Shown here: positions 34,879 to 42,763 of the stretch, in pieces | Position numbering within the stretch: the first letter of the stretch is position 1 | How the letters are laid out: every line of letters starts with the position of its first letter | Assembly: GCF_001547525.1 (NCBI RefSeq) | Contig: NZ_LNJP01000004.1 | Location: forward strand, 434,001-498,000 | Direction of reading: 5' to 3' | DNA from: Burkholderia anthina | Lineage (GTDB): Bacteria > Pseudomonadota > Gammaproteobacteria > Burkholderiales > Burkholderiaceae | DNA: 64,000 nucleotides | Notes under the pieces: model-generated | What the model saw: only the letters and a program-made list of their open reading frames with translations | Told to the model about the DNA's origin: nothing | The model's database searches: none | Program-made: the position numbers and the translations under genes

Positions 34879-34894
34879 TGGCGGTTCGCCGCCA
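34879..34894 (+). promoter_or_regulatory. 5' hairpin of the leader RNA
   Basis: TGGCGG-TTCG-CCGCCA: a perfect 6-bp stem with a UUCG tetraloop, a very stable fold, beginning about 7 bases after the predicted transcript start. Confidence 0.6.
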
Positions 34895-34924
34895 CGCATT
34901 CATGACATTCAGGAGCCATTCGGC

Positions 34925-34975
34925 ATGAAAACGGCTTGCTTGATCGTAGTAGCCCACAGGCGCAGGGCCCGGTAG
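34925..34975 (+). CDS. 16-residue putative leader peptide before the Bcr/CflA pump
   Basis: A strong ribosome site AGGAG (34911-34915) stands 9 bases before an ATG that opens MKTACLIVVAHRRRAR and then stops. Four of the last five residues are Arg, coded AGG, CGC, AGG and CGG; AGG is rare in such GC-rich genomes. The stop lies 23 bases before a strong intrinsic terminator, which in turn precedes the efflux pump gene. The arrangement promoter, short frame, hairpins, terminator, pump is that of an attenuator or ribosome-stalling leader. No homologue comes to mind. A chance frame inside a small RNA is the alternative. Confidence 0.55.
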   Translation: MKTACLIVVAHRRRAR

Positions 34976-34998
34976 CGGGATCGCGCCGGTACCCATGC

Positions 34999-35027
34999 GC
35001 CCCCGACTCGTTCGGGGGCTTTTTTTT
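34999..35027 (+). terminator. Strong intrinsic terminator in the bcr leader
   Basis: GCCCCCGA (34999-35006), loop CTCGT, TCGGGGGC (35012-35019), then eight T (35020-35027). It is a textbook terminator placed between the leader peptide and the pump gene. A second hairpin with arms 34960-34967 and 34992-35000 abuts it and shares two bases with its 5' arm. Confidence 0.9.
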
Positions 35028-35071
35028 GCGTTGCGCACGGCCGTGCGGCCCGTGCGCGGGAGGGCATCCGC

Positions 35072-36283
35072 TTGCCATCGAACCCGTCGACCGCTTCTGC
35101 CGCGGCGTCGCCGCGGCACGCCACGCTGATCATGCTGTGCGCGCTGTCGGTCCTGCCGCTGAGCCTGTTCCTGCCGTCGCTGCCGGCGATCGTGCGCGAC
35201 CTGCGCACCGACTATGCGCTCGTCGCGCTGTCGCTCGGCGGGTATGCGGCGGTGGCCGCGTCGCTCGAATTCGTGACGGGGCCGCTGTCCGACCGGTTCG
35301 GGCGGCGGCCGGTCGTGCTGGCGAGCGTCGCCCTGTTCGCGCTTGGTTCGCTCGGTTGCGCGATGGCGGCCGATATCCGCGTGTTTCTCGTCTGCCGGCT
35401 GATGCAGGCGGCGATCACGTCGGTCTATCCCGTGTCGATGGCGGCGATCCGCGATACCGTCGGCGGCGCGCGCGCGGCGAGCCGGATCGGCTATGCGGCG
35501 ATGGCCGCCGCGTTCGCGCCGATGCTCGGCCCGACGCTCGGCGGCGCGCTCGACCAGACGGTCGGCTGGCGCGCGAGCTTCTGGTTGCTCGGCGCAGTCG
35601 GCATCGCGCTGTTCGGCTGGTGCACGCTCGATCTCGTCGAAACCCATACGCGCCGGCCGTCGAGCTTCGCGCAGCAGCTTCGCGCGTATCCGGCGCTGCT
35701 GCGTGCGCGCCGTTTCTGGGCCTATGCGCTGTGCATGGCGTTTTCGACGGGGGCGTTCTACGCATTCCTGGCCGGTGCGCCGCTCGCCGCGAAAACGCGG
35801 TTCGGCATCGCGCCGGCGGAACTCGGCTTTTATATGGGGACGATCACGGCCGGTTTCGTGGGCGGCAGCTGGCTGGCCGCGCGGGTCGCGCGCCGCCATG
35901 CGCTGGCCACGACGATCCTGTGCGGGCGGGTCGTCGCGTGTGCGGGCCCGCTGATCGGGCTTGCACTGATGCTCGGCGGCGCGACGCACGCGCTTGCGTG
36001 GTTCGGGCCGTGCGTGCTGGTCGGCTTCGGCAACGGACTGAGCAATCCCGGCGCCCATGCGGGCGCGGTGTCGGTGCGCCCGGCGCTGGCGGGCAGCGCG
36101 TCGGGGCTGGCCGGCGCGATGACGATCGGCGGCGGCGCCGCGCTGTCGTCGCTGACGGGCGCGCTGCTGACCCCCGCCAACGCGGGCTACCTGCCGCTCG
36201 CGATGATGCTGCTGTCGGCGGCGATCGCGCTGGCGGCCGCCGTGTGCGTGCGCGCATTCGACGGACGGGACGCCGCGCGGTGA
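35072..36283 (+). CDS. Bcr/CflA family drug-resistance MFS transporter
   Basis: 403 residues, twelve membrane segments, proton-driven drug exporter of the 12-TM DHA1 family. Visible motifs: FLPSLPAIVRDL in helix 1, GPLSDRFGRRPVVLASVALFALGSLGCAMA (loop 2-3 motif), AAITSVYPVSMAAIRD, and AFAPMLGPTLGGALDQTVGWRASFWLLGAVG (motif C region). Relatives export bicyclomycin, chloramphenicol, sulfonamides or cysteine. I accept the TTG at 35072 because GGGAGGG lies 7 bases upstream. A leader peptide and terminator precede it, so expression probably needs readthrough in response to a signal. No local regulator gene is present. Confidence 0.88.
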   Translation: MPSNPSTASAAASPRHATLIMLCALSVLPLSLFLPSLPAIVRDLRTDYALVALSLGGYAAVAASLEFVTGPLSDRFGRRPVVLASVALFALGSLGCAMAADIRVFLVCRLMQAAITSVYPVSMAAIRDTVGGARAASRIGYAAMAAAFAPMLGPTLGGALDQTVGWRASFWLLGAVGIALFGWCTLDLVETHTRRPSSFAQQLRAYPALLRARRFWAYALCMAFSTGAFYAFLAGAPLAAKTRFGIAPAELGFYMGTITAGFVGGSWLAARVARRHALATTILCGRVVACAGPLIGLALMLGGATHALAWFGPCVLVGFGNGLSNPGAHAGAVSVRPALAGSASGLAGAMTIGGGAALSSLTGALLTPANAGYLPLAMMLLSAAIALAAAVCVRAFDGRDAAR

Positions 36284-36409
36284 GCGCGGGTGCGCCCCGG
36301 TACCGGCGCGCGGCCGAATGGCGGACAATCCGCCGCATGCCGGGAGATGACGCACGATCGGCGCGCCGCGTGTCCCGGCGAGCGAGAAGGGCGACTGGAC
36401 GAGGATGCG

Positions 36410-36949
36410 ATGAGCGACTTTTCTGATTTCCAGCGGGACATTGCCGATGCCGCGAGGGCGACCTTCCGGGCGCTCCGCGCGTTGCACCCGGACGAGCATT
36501 TCTATGCGTTTGCGTTGTACACCGACAGCGGCGCGATGACGGTGGTGCCGGCCGCCAATTCGGTCGAAGGGCTGCGCCGGATTTGCGCGCAACAGGCGGT
36601 CGCGGACGACGATCCGCGGTTCGTGTGGGGCGTGTCCGAGTGGGCGTACGCGGCGGCCGAGGCGTCGCCGTTCAACGCGATCTGCGGCAGGCTGGCCGAC
36701 GAAGTGCTGAGCCCGCAGTTCGTCCAGTCGCGCTTCCCGGAATTTTCCCGACAACTGCACGCCGACATGATCGCGGCATTGCGGCTGCTCGATCGCGACG
36801 GCGTGTTCGGCACGGGCGACGCCAGGGCGGCCATCACGCTGTTCGTGTCGATCAGCGACGACGACGCGGCCGAGGCGCTGGAAAACGCGTCGGCGAAAGC
36901 GCTGAATCCGCCGGCCGTCGCCGACGCCTTCCTGCGCCGCTACGACTGA
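36410..36949 (+). CDS. DUF4303 domain protein
   Basis: 179 residues, cytoplasmic. The pattern FQRDIADAARATFRALRALHPDEHFYAFALYTDSGAMTVVPAANSVEGLRRI, then FVWGVSEWAYAAAEASPFNAIC and ITLFVSISDDDAAEALENASAKALNPPAVADAF, fits DUF4303, a family of unknown function often seen near polymorphic toxin immunity genes but also alone. Here no toxin gene is adjacent. GAGG precedes the ATG at 36410 by 5 bases. An open frame extends upstream, but nothing supports its use. Confidence 0.72.
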   Translation: MSDFSDFQRDIADAARATFRALRALHPDEHFYAFALYTDSGAMTVVPAANSVEGLRRICAQQAVADDDPRFVWGVSEWAYAAAEASPFNAICGRLADEVLSPQFVQSRFPEFSRQLHADMIAALRLLDRDGVFGTGDARAAITLFVSISDDDAAEALENASAKALNPPAVADAFLRRYD

Positions 36950-37001
36950 CCGGCATCGGGATCTCGCGGCGCGGCCCGGGCGGGCCGCCCTGTAAACGGC
37001 A

Positions 37002-37700
<699 letters not shown>

Positions 37701-37816
37701 CGGAGGGCCTCGTTCGGTAGGAAGACGGAGGGCCGGCACACCGGCCGGCATGCGTGCAACGATACCCGACGCGCGTGCGTGCGGATGCGACGCAACTGCG
37801 TTTTACCGGGACAAAA

Positions 37817-38758
37817 CTACGCGTCGGCGGCCGGCGGCGTGTCGTCGCCGCCGGGCGGCGCGGCGTTCGCGTCGCGGTACGCCTTCGGCGACACGCCGAC
37901 CCGCGCGCGGAAACGCCGCGCGAAATACCCTTCGTCGCGGAAGCCGACCGAGCGCGCGATGTCCGCGATGCGCCGGCTGGTGTGGGCCAGCAGCGATTGC
38001 GCGAGCGCGATCCGGCGCTCGGTCACCAGATCGGTGAAGGTGCTGCCGGTTTCCTTGCGGACCAGGTGCGCGAGGTAGTTCGGGGAGAGAAACGCGGCTT
38101 CGGCGGTCGCCGCGAGCGTGAGGTCCTCGCGGGTCAGGTTCGCCCGCACGTGGCGCAGCACGCGGGCCAGCGCGTCGCGCCGGCCGGCGCGCTGGGCGCC
38201 GCGCTGCGCGAGCTTGTCGAGCGCGCCCGCGTACTGCGTGCAGACGAGCCCGATCAGTTGCAGCAGGTAGCCGCGCAGCAACGTGGTCGAGCCGAACGTG
38301 CGCACGCGATCGGCATCGAGCATGCACAGCGCGAGGCGGCGCGCTTCGTCGTACGTGTCGCCGGTCAGGATGAAATCGAGGTGCTCCTGGAAGCGGAACG
38401 GCGTCAGCTCGGGGAAGCGGTGCGCGGGCACGTCCTCGAGATCGAGCGGATCGACGTCGAGATCGGCGCGCAGGAACGCCTGGCTGAAATTGATCACGAT
38501 GAAGTGCGCGCCTTCCGGATGCGGAATCAGGTGCTCGCGGTGCGGCAGCACGAACGCGAGCGCGCCGCGCGGAAACGGCCGCGTGACGCCGCCGATGCGC
38601 TGCTCGGTGTCGCCGCCGAGGTTGAACTGGATCTGGAAATACGCGTGCCGGTGCGGCTCGGTGATCGCCTGGCGCGACGCCTGGTCGCGGATGTAGAAAT
38701 CGAGCCGGTCGCTGCGTTCGGGCATCCCGTACAGGCGCGGCGGGGCGGTGGAGGGCAT
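37817..38758 (-). CDS. AraC family transcriptional regulator
   Basis: 313 residues. An N-terminal cupin (about 30-110: PHRHAYFQIQFNLGG, ALAFVLPHREHLIPHPEGAHFIVINFS) is followed by a C-terminal double helix-turn-helix (about 205-300: LTLAATAEAAFLSPNYLAHLVRKETGSTFTDLVTERRIALAQSLL, IADIARSVGFRDEGYFARRFRARVGVSPKAYR). The His-rich cupin suggests a small-molecule effector. The long open frame upstream is a shadow of the glycosylase gene. The start at 38758 is an ATG with CAGAATCC upstream. The target is unknown; the FAH-family gene downstream is a candidate. Confidence 0.87.
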   Translation of the reverse strand: MPSTAPPRLYGMPERSDRLDFYIRDQASRQAITEPHRHAYFQIQFNLGGDTEQRIGGVTRPFPRGALAFVLPHREHLIPHPEGAHFIVINFSQAFLRADLDVDPLDLEDVPAHRFPELTPFRFQEHLDFILTGDTYDEARRLALCMLDADRVRTFGSTTLLRGYLLQLIGLVCTQYAGALDKLAQRGAQRAGRRDALARVLRHVRANLTREDLTLAATAEAAFLSPNYLAHLVRKETGSTFTDLVTERRIALAQSLLAHTSRRIADIARSVGFRDEGYFARRFRARVGVSPKAYRDANAAPPGGDDTPPAADA

Positions 38759-38838
38759 GAAGGATTCTGCTGTTCGTGACGCGGTTGAGCCGCGATGGTA
38801 CAGCGAACCGGGCGCGACGGGCACGGGCGCTCGCGCGG

Positions 38839-39438
38839 TCAGCCCGCAGCGAGCCGCGCGACCCGGCGCCGCAGTTCGGGCACGACCTCGGCGTCGAACC
38901 ACGGATGGTGCTTGAACCACGCCTGGTTGCGCGGCGACGGATGCGGCAGCGGCAGGAGGGCGGGGCCGTAGTCGCGCCAGGCCTGCACGGTGTCGGTCAG
39001 CGTCGCCTTGCGCGTGTCGCGCAGGAAATGCCGCTGCGCGTACTGGCCGATCAGCAGCGTGAGCCGGATCGACGGCAGTTCGGCCAGCAGCCGGTCGATC
39101 CACAGTCGCGCGCATTCGGGGCGCGGCGGGTTGTCGCCGCTCGCGCCGCGGCCCGGGTAGCAGAAGCCCATCGGCACGATCGCGAAGCGTGTCTCGTCGT
39201 AGAAGGTGTCGGTGTCGACGCCGAGCCAGTCGCGCAGCCGCTTGCCGCTCGCGTCGTCCCACGGGATGCCGCTCGCATGGACGCGCGCGCCCGGCGCCTG
39301 CCCGACGATCAGGATGCGCGCGTCGCGATGAGCGCGCACGACCGGGCGCGGGCCGAGCGGCAGGTCGGCCTCGCATGCACGGCACGCGCGGATTTCGGTG
39401 AGCAGCACGTCGAGCGGCGTGCGCGTGGGTTTCGGCAT
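38839..39438 (-). CDS. Uracil-DNA glycosylase family protein, probable Fe-S type
   Basis: 199 residues. The first motif is ILIVGQAPGARVHASGIPWDDASGKRLRDWLG, related to the GExPG...G-PF...G-x-LL motif of family 4 uracil-DNA glycosylases. The last motif is LPLPHPSPRNQAWFKHHPW (HPSxxN). Cys19 and Cys22 (CRAC) and two later Cys in GFCYPGRGASGDNPPRPEC resemble the four ligands of the 4Fe-4S cluster. Motif 1 differs from canonical enzymes, so the base specificity is uncertain; it may remove uracil or another lesion, or bind DNA only. The ATG at 39438 gives the family N-terminus. Confidence 0.78.
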   Translation of the reverse strand: MPKPTRTPLDVLLTEIRACRACEADLPLGPRPVVRAHRDARILIVGQAPGARVHASGIPWDDASGKRLRDWLGVDTDTFYDETRFAIVPMGFCYPGRGASGDNPPRPECARLWIDRLLAELPSIRLTLLIGQYAQRHFLRDTRKATLTDTVQAWRDYGPALLPLPHPSPRNQAWFKHHPWFDAEVVPELRRRVARLAAG

Positions 39439-39571
39439 CGATTCGGAGCGGGGACGGAGTAGCAACGCGGTGTCGGCTGCGCGGCACGGGCAGGCAGCGG
39501 CCGGACGGCCGGCCCGGCGTGGAACGGCCCGGGCGGGCGCGCCGCCCGCCTCGTGCGTCCGGCTTCGGACC

Positions 39572-40630
39572 TCACGCCCGCGACGGGCCTGCCGCGCCTT
39601 CGGCGACCGCAGCATCATACAACGCGGTCTGCGCGATCGCCGCGGCGATACGCGCGTCGTCGTGCGAACCGTCGAGCATGCCCCAGCGCCGGTATTGCGA
39701 CAGGAACCACACGCCTTCGCGCGGATCGGGCCGGTTCACCGTGCCGCCGTCGTGGAAGCGGATCGGCAGCGGCGGCGTGGCGAACGGCCCCGCGCCGTAG
39801 TCGCCGAGCAGGCGCGGCGCGATCAGCCGGGCCGGCACGCCGAGCGCGTCGGGCGACGCGAGCCAGTCGGCCGCCTCGCGGCGGTGCGCGGCGCTGTCGA
39901 GCCACGCGCATGCATCGACGAGCGTGCGGACCAGTGCGCGCGCGGTGGCCGGATACAGCGCGACGAAGTCGCGCCGGGTCGCGAGCACCTTCTCCGGATG
40001 ATCGGGCCAGATCTCGCTCGTGACGGCGACGGTGCGGCCCGCGCCGCATGCTTCGGCCACCGCGTGCCACGGCTCGCCCGCGCAGAAGCCGTCGAGCTCG
40101 CCGCCCGCGAGCGCCGCGACCATCTCGGGCGGGGGAATCACGACGCTGCGCACGTCGCGTAGCGGATCGATGCCGTGCGACACGAGCCACGCGTTCAGCC
40201 ACATCGCATGCGTGCCGGTCGGGAAAGTCTGAGCAAGCAGCGGCTTGCGGCCGAGCGTCGCGAACGCGGTGCGCACGCTGGCGGTTTCGCGGTAAGCGTC
40301 GGCGAGGCCGCGCGACAGCGTGATCGCCTGGCCGTTGCGGTTCAGCACCATCAGCGCGGCCATGTCGGCCTGCGGGCCGCCGATGCCGAGCTGCAGCCCG
40401 CAGACGAGCCCGTACAGCGCATGCGCGGCGTCGAGTTCGCCGCTGAGCAGCTTGTCGCGCACGGCCGCCCACGACGGCTGGCGACTCAATTCGAGCGTGA
40501 GGCCATGGCGCGTGCCGAGGTTCAGGCGCTGCGCGACGATCAGCGGGGCCGCGTCGCTGAGCGCGACGAACCCGAGGCGAAGATGCGCGCGTTCCGGCGC
40601 GGCGGGAGGTGAGGTATTCATGGCACTCAT
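39572..40630 (-). CDS. nasS: NasS-type nitrate/nitrite sensor (NrtA/CmpA-like periplasmic-fold protein without signal peptide)
   Basis: 352 residues. LRLGFVALSDAAPLIVAQRLNLGTRHGLTLELSRQPSWAAVRDKLLSGELDAAHALYGLVCGLQLG is the NrtA/NasF ligand-binding fold, but there is no signal peptide, so it stays in the cytoplasm as NasS does. GEPWHAVAEACGAGRTV and later segments continue the match. In the known NasST system NasS binds NasT when nitrate and nitrite are absent and releases it when they bind. The start at 40630 overlaps the nasT stop by 4 bases (ATGA), which shows translational coupling and supports MSAMNTSPP as the N-terminus. Confidence 0.88.
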   Translation of the reverse strand: MSAMNTSPPAAPERAHLRLGFVALSDAAPLIVAQRLNLGTRHGLTLELSRQPSWAAVRDKLLSGELDAAHALYGLVCGLQLGIGGPQADMAALMVLNRNGQAITLSRGLADAYRETASVRTAFATLGRKPLLAQTFPTGTHAMWLNAWLVSHGIDPLRDVRSVVIPPPEMVAALAGGELDGFCAGEPWHAVAEACGAGRTVAVTSEIWPDHPEKVLATRRDFVALYPATARALVRTLVDACAWLDSAAHRREAADWLASPDALGVPARLIAPRLLGDYGAGPFATPPLPIRFHDGGTVNRPDPREGVWFLSQYRRWGMLDGSHDDARIAAAIAQTALYDAAVAEGAAGPSRA

Positions 40631-41223
40631 GACTGGGGTGACGCGTCGAGCAGTTGTCGCGCGACGTCGACGATGCGCAGGCCCTGATCCATCGCGCGCT
40701 TGCGCAGCGCCGCATACGCATCGTGTTCGGACAGCTTGCGCTGGTCCATCAGCACGCGTTTCGCGCGGTCGATCAGCTTGCGCTCCTCGAGTTCGCGCTC
40801 GACGTCGGCCAGCCGGCGGCGCAGCGCATCGTCGTGCGAGAAGCGCGCGAGCGCGACTTCCAGAATCGGCGCGAGACGCTCGGCCGACAACCCTTCGACG
40901 AGATACGCGCTGACGCCCGCGCCGACCGCCGCGCGGATCAGTTCCTGGTCGGCGTCGTGACTGAACATCAGCACGGGGCGCGGGGCGGTCGCATGCATGA
41001 CCGCGAGTTGCTCGAGCGTATCGCGCGACGGCGAATCGGTATCGATGATCACGACGTCGGGGCGTTGCTCCTCGACGGCCGCCGGCAGGCGCGCGGGCGT
41101 CGCGACGTCGTTCAGCATCTCGTAGCCGAGGCGCGCGAGCGCGTCGCCGAGTTCGCCGATCGGCTTGTCGGTATCGGTGACGAGCAGCACGCGCAGGCGG
41201 GCGGGCGGGGCGGACGAACTCAT
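40627..41223 (-). CDS. nasT: NasT-type ANTAR RNA-binding antiterminator
   Basis: 198 residues. A receiver-like domain (about 10-120: LRVLLVTDTDKPIGELGDALARLGYEM, DVVIIDTDSPSRDT with Asp61/Asp63) is followed by a coiled linker (RRLADVERELEERKLIDRAKRVLMDQ) and the ANTAR helices (about 135-190: KLSEHDAYAALRKRAMDQGLRIVDVARQLL). ANTAR proteins bind paired hexaloop hairpins in nascent RNA and block termination. The matching RNA is found in front of nasA, about 1.4 kb away on the other strand. nasT starts 120 bases after the cobA stop, so cobA-nasT-nasS may form one transcript. Confidence 0.9.
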   Translation of the reverse strand: MSSSAPPARLRVLLVTDTDKPIGELGDALARLGYEMLNDVATPARLPAAVEEQRPDVVIIDTDSPSRDTLEQLAVMHATAPRPVLMFSHDADQELIRAAVGAGVSAYLVEGLSAERLAPILEVALARFSHDDALRRRLADVERELEERKLIDRAKRVLMDQRKLSEHDAYAALRKRAMDQGLRIVDVARQLLDASPQS

Positions 41224-41343
41224 GAGGCGGGCAACAGGAGCAGTGACGCATCGGCGCGAGGGGCGAACGATGCATGCCGGCCGCGCGCGCGGCCGGTGGT
41301 GAACGGAACGGGGAGCGGCCGAAGCCGCGCGGGGCCGCGCATG

Positions 41344-42108
41344 TCAGGCTGCCCGTGCCAGCGCCGCGTCGGTAGCTTCGGCGTCCGCGCCCTGCGCGGC
41401 CGCTTCGCCGATCGCGCCGCCGACGAGGATCACGGCCGGGCTGCCGAGCCGCGCGGCTTCGACGCCGCGCGCGAGGGTGCCGAGCGTGCCGGTCCAGCGG
41501 CGTTCGTCGGGCGTGCCGGCCCATTGCACGGCCGCCGCCGGCGTCGACGCGGGGAGCGCGGCGAGCAGGCCTGCCGCGATCCGGTCGACGCGGCTCATCC
41601 CCATGTAGATCGCGAGCGTGGTGCCGGTCGCCGCGAGCCGTGCCCAGTCGGGTTCACCGTGGTCCTGGCGGTGCGCGGTGACGAACGTGACGCCCTGGCA
41701 GTGCTCGCGGTGCGTGAGCGAGATGCCGAGGCTCGCGGCGGCGGCGAAGCCCGACGAGATGCCGTTGACGATCTCGACCGGAATCGCGGCCGCGCGCAGT
41801 GTCGCGAGCTCTTCGCCGGCGCGTCCGAACAGCAGCGCGTCGCCGCCTTTCACGCGCACCACGTGCGCGCCACGCAGCGCGTAGCGGCGCATCAGTTTCT
41901 CGATGAACGCCTGCGGCGTGGAGCGGCAGCCGCCGCGCTTGCCCACGCGGATCACGCGCGCGTGCGGCGCGAGTTCGACGATGCCGGGCGCGACGAGATC
42001 GTCGAGCAGCAGCACGTCGGCGGCGGCCAGCGCCTTGACCGCCTTCAGCGTGAGGAGATCGGGATCGCCGGGCCCGGCGCCCAGCAGCGTGACTTTGCCT
42101 GTCGTCAT
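41344..42108 (-). CDS. cobA: Uroporphyrinogen-III C-methyltransferase
   Basis: 254 residues, single-domain SUMT. Signature motifs: VTLLGAGPGDPDLLTLKAVKALAAADVLLLDDLV at the N-terminus, RVGKRGG, VVRVKGGDALLFGRAGEE, GISSGFAAAASLGISLTHR and TLAIYMGMSRVDRIA. It makes precorrin-2 with two S-adenosylmethionine. Precorrin-2 goes to siroheme, needed by NirB here, or to cobalamin. Its position next to the nitrite reductase genes points to siroheme supply. The later CysG-type dehydrogenase/chelatase domain is not fused. A weak GGAA ribosome site precedes the ATG at 42108. Confidence 0.92.
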   Translation of the reverse strand: MTTGKVTLLGAGPGDPDLLTLKAVKALAAADVLLLDDLVAPGIVELAPHARVIRVGKRGGCRSTPQAFIEKLMRRYALRGAHVVRVKGGDALLFGRAGEELATLRAAAIPVEIVNGISSGFAAAASLGISLTHREHCQGVTFVTAHRQDHGEPDWARLAATGTTLAIYMGMSRVDRIAAGLLAALPASTPAAAVQWAGTPDERRWTGTLGTLARGVEAARLGSPAVILVGGAIGEAAAQGADAEATDAALARAA

Positions 42109-42599
42109 GTCGTGTTCCTGTGCCGCATCGCATCGCTGCGGCGGTCTGATGTCGCGTTGTTGCTCGGCGGCGGCGGGCGGTCGAAACGCACCGGCATCCG
42201 GCCGTGCCGTGCACGGAGGGGACGCCGTTGTCCTGACGGGCCCGCCGTGAGCGGCGGGCCGGGTTTGCGGGGACTGCCCACCGGCGCCGTTGCCGGTGTG
42301 ACGAAGGTTCAGCAATATCCGGGCCAGCCGGCGCGACGAGGCGGCCTTCGCGCGACGCGGCGCACCGTGCGATGGCCGCGGGCATGCATGCGCTCGCTGC
42401 GCGCGAGCAGTCGCCATGCCGCATCGGCGTGCATCGTGCCCCGTCGGCGCGCACCGCGTCCCGCACGGCGACAGTGCTGCAGCGCACCACATCTGTGCCT
42501 CGGTGCATCGCGACGGAGAGCGCGCCGCGCGCCGCGGTGACGTGCCCGATGCCCGGTGCGCCTTGTACGGCGGGGCTCGCGGCGCGATTGACGCAGACA
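42109..42599. other. Divergent intergenic region between cobA and the nasA promoter
   Basis: About 490 GC-rich bases with no credible gene. GCAC-CACATCT-GTGC at 42484-42498 has the GCAC-N7-GTGC spacing of NtrC sites and lies about 100 bases before the sigma-54 promoter. The cobA promoter must also be here, but I cannot place it. Confidence 0.45.
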
Positions 42600-42614
42600 T
42601 GGCACGTCGCTTGC
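42600..42614 (+). promoter_or_regulatory. Sigma-54 promoter of the nasA-nirBD-nasC operon
   Basis: TGGCACGTCGCTTGC matches the consensus TGGCACG-N4-TTGC at every defined position. Transcription should begin about 12 bases downstream, near 42625, immediately before the first leader hairpin. This puts nitrate assimilation under nitrogen control, presumably through NtrC. Confidence 0.85.
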
Positions 42615-42628
42615 GTAAGCTGGTTCGG

Positions 42629-42703
42629 GCGGATCAACGGCGATTCGCTTGCAGCACCGAATACCGACGCGCCCGGCAACGGGCTTCATGGGCAACGGCG
42701 TCC
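42629..42703 (+). ncRNA. ANTAR (NasT) target leader RNA: two hexaloop hairpins
   Basis: Hairpin P1 (42629-42648) has a 7-bp stem GCGGATC/GATTCGC, one G-T pair, around the hexaloop AACGGC. Hairpin P2 (42690-42703) has a 4-bp stem GGGC/GTCC around the identical hexaloop AACGGC. Both loops keep A at position 1 and G at position 4, the ANTAR recognition rule. P2 overlaps the 5' arm of the terminator by nine bases, so the two structures exclude each other. NasT binding to P1-P2 would therefore let polymerase read into nasA. Confidence 0.8.
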
Positions 42704-42748
42704 TACGCATCGGGTCTCGACGAGACCGGTGCGCAGGACGCCGTTTTT
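42695..42748 (+). terminator. Attenuator terminator in the nasA leader
   Basis: The outer stem ACGGCGTCCT (42695-42704) pairs perfectly with AGGACGCCGT (42735-42744). Inner pairs CGCA/TGCG and GGTCTC/GAGACC extend it, and it ends in five T (42744-42748). It lies only 15 bases before the nasA ATG, so by default it stops transcription before the operon. Confidence 0.88.
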
Positions 42749-42763
42749 CGTTTGGCGGATGAC

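Noticed and set aside
36970..36992. GC-rich inverted repeat between DUF4303 and FAH-family genes as terminator
   Set aside because: A stem can be drawn from CGGCCC and GGGCCG, but there is no T tract on either strand and the local GC content makes such repeats common.
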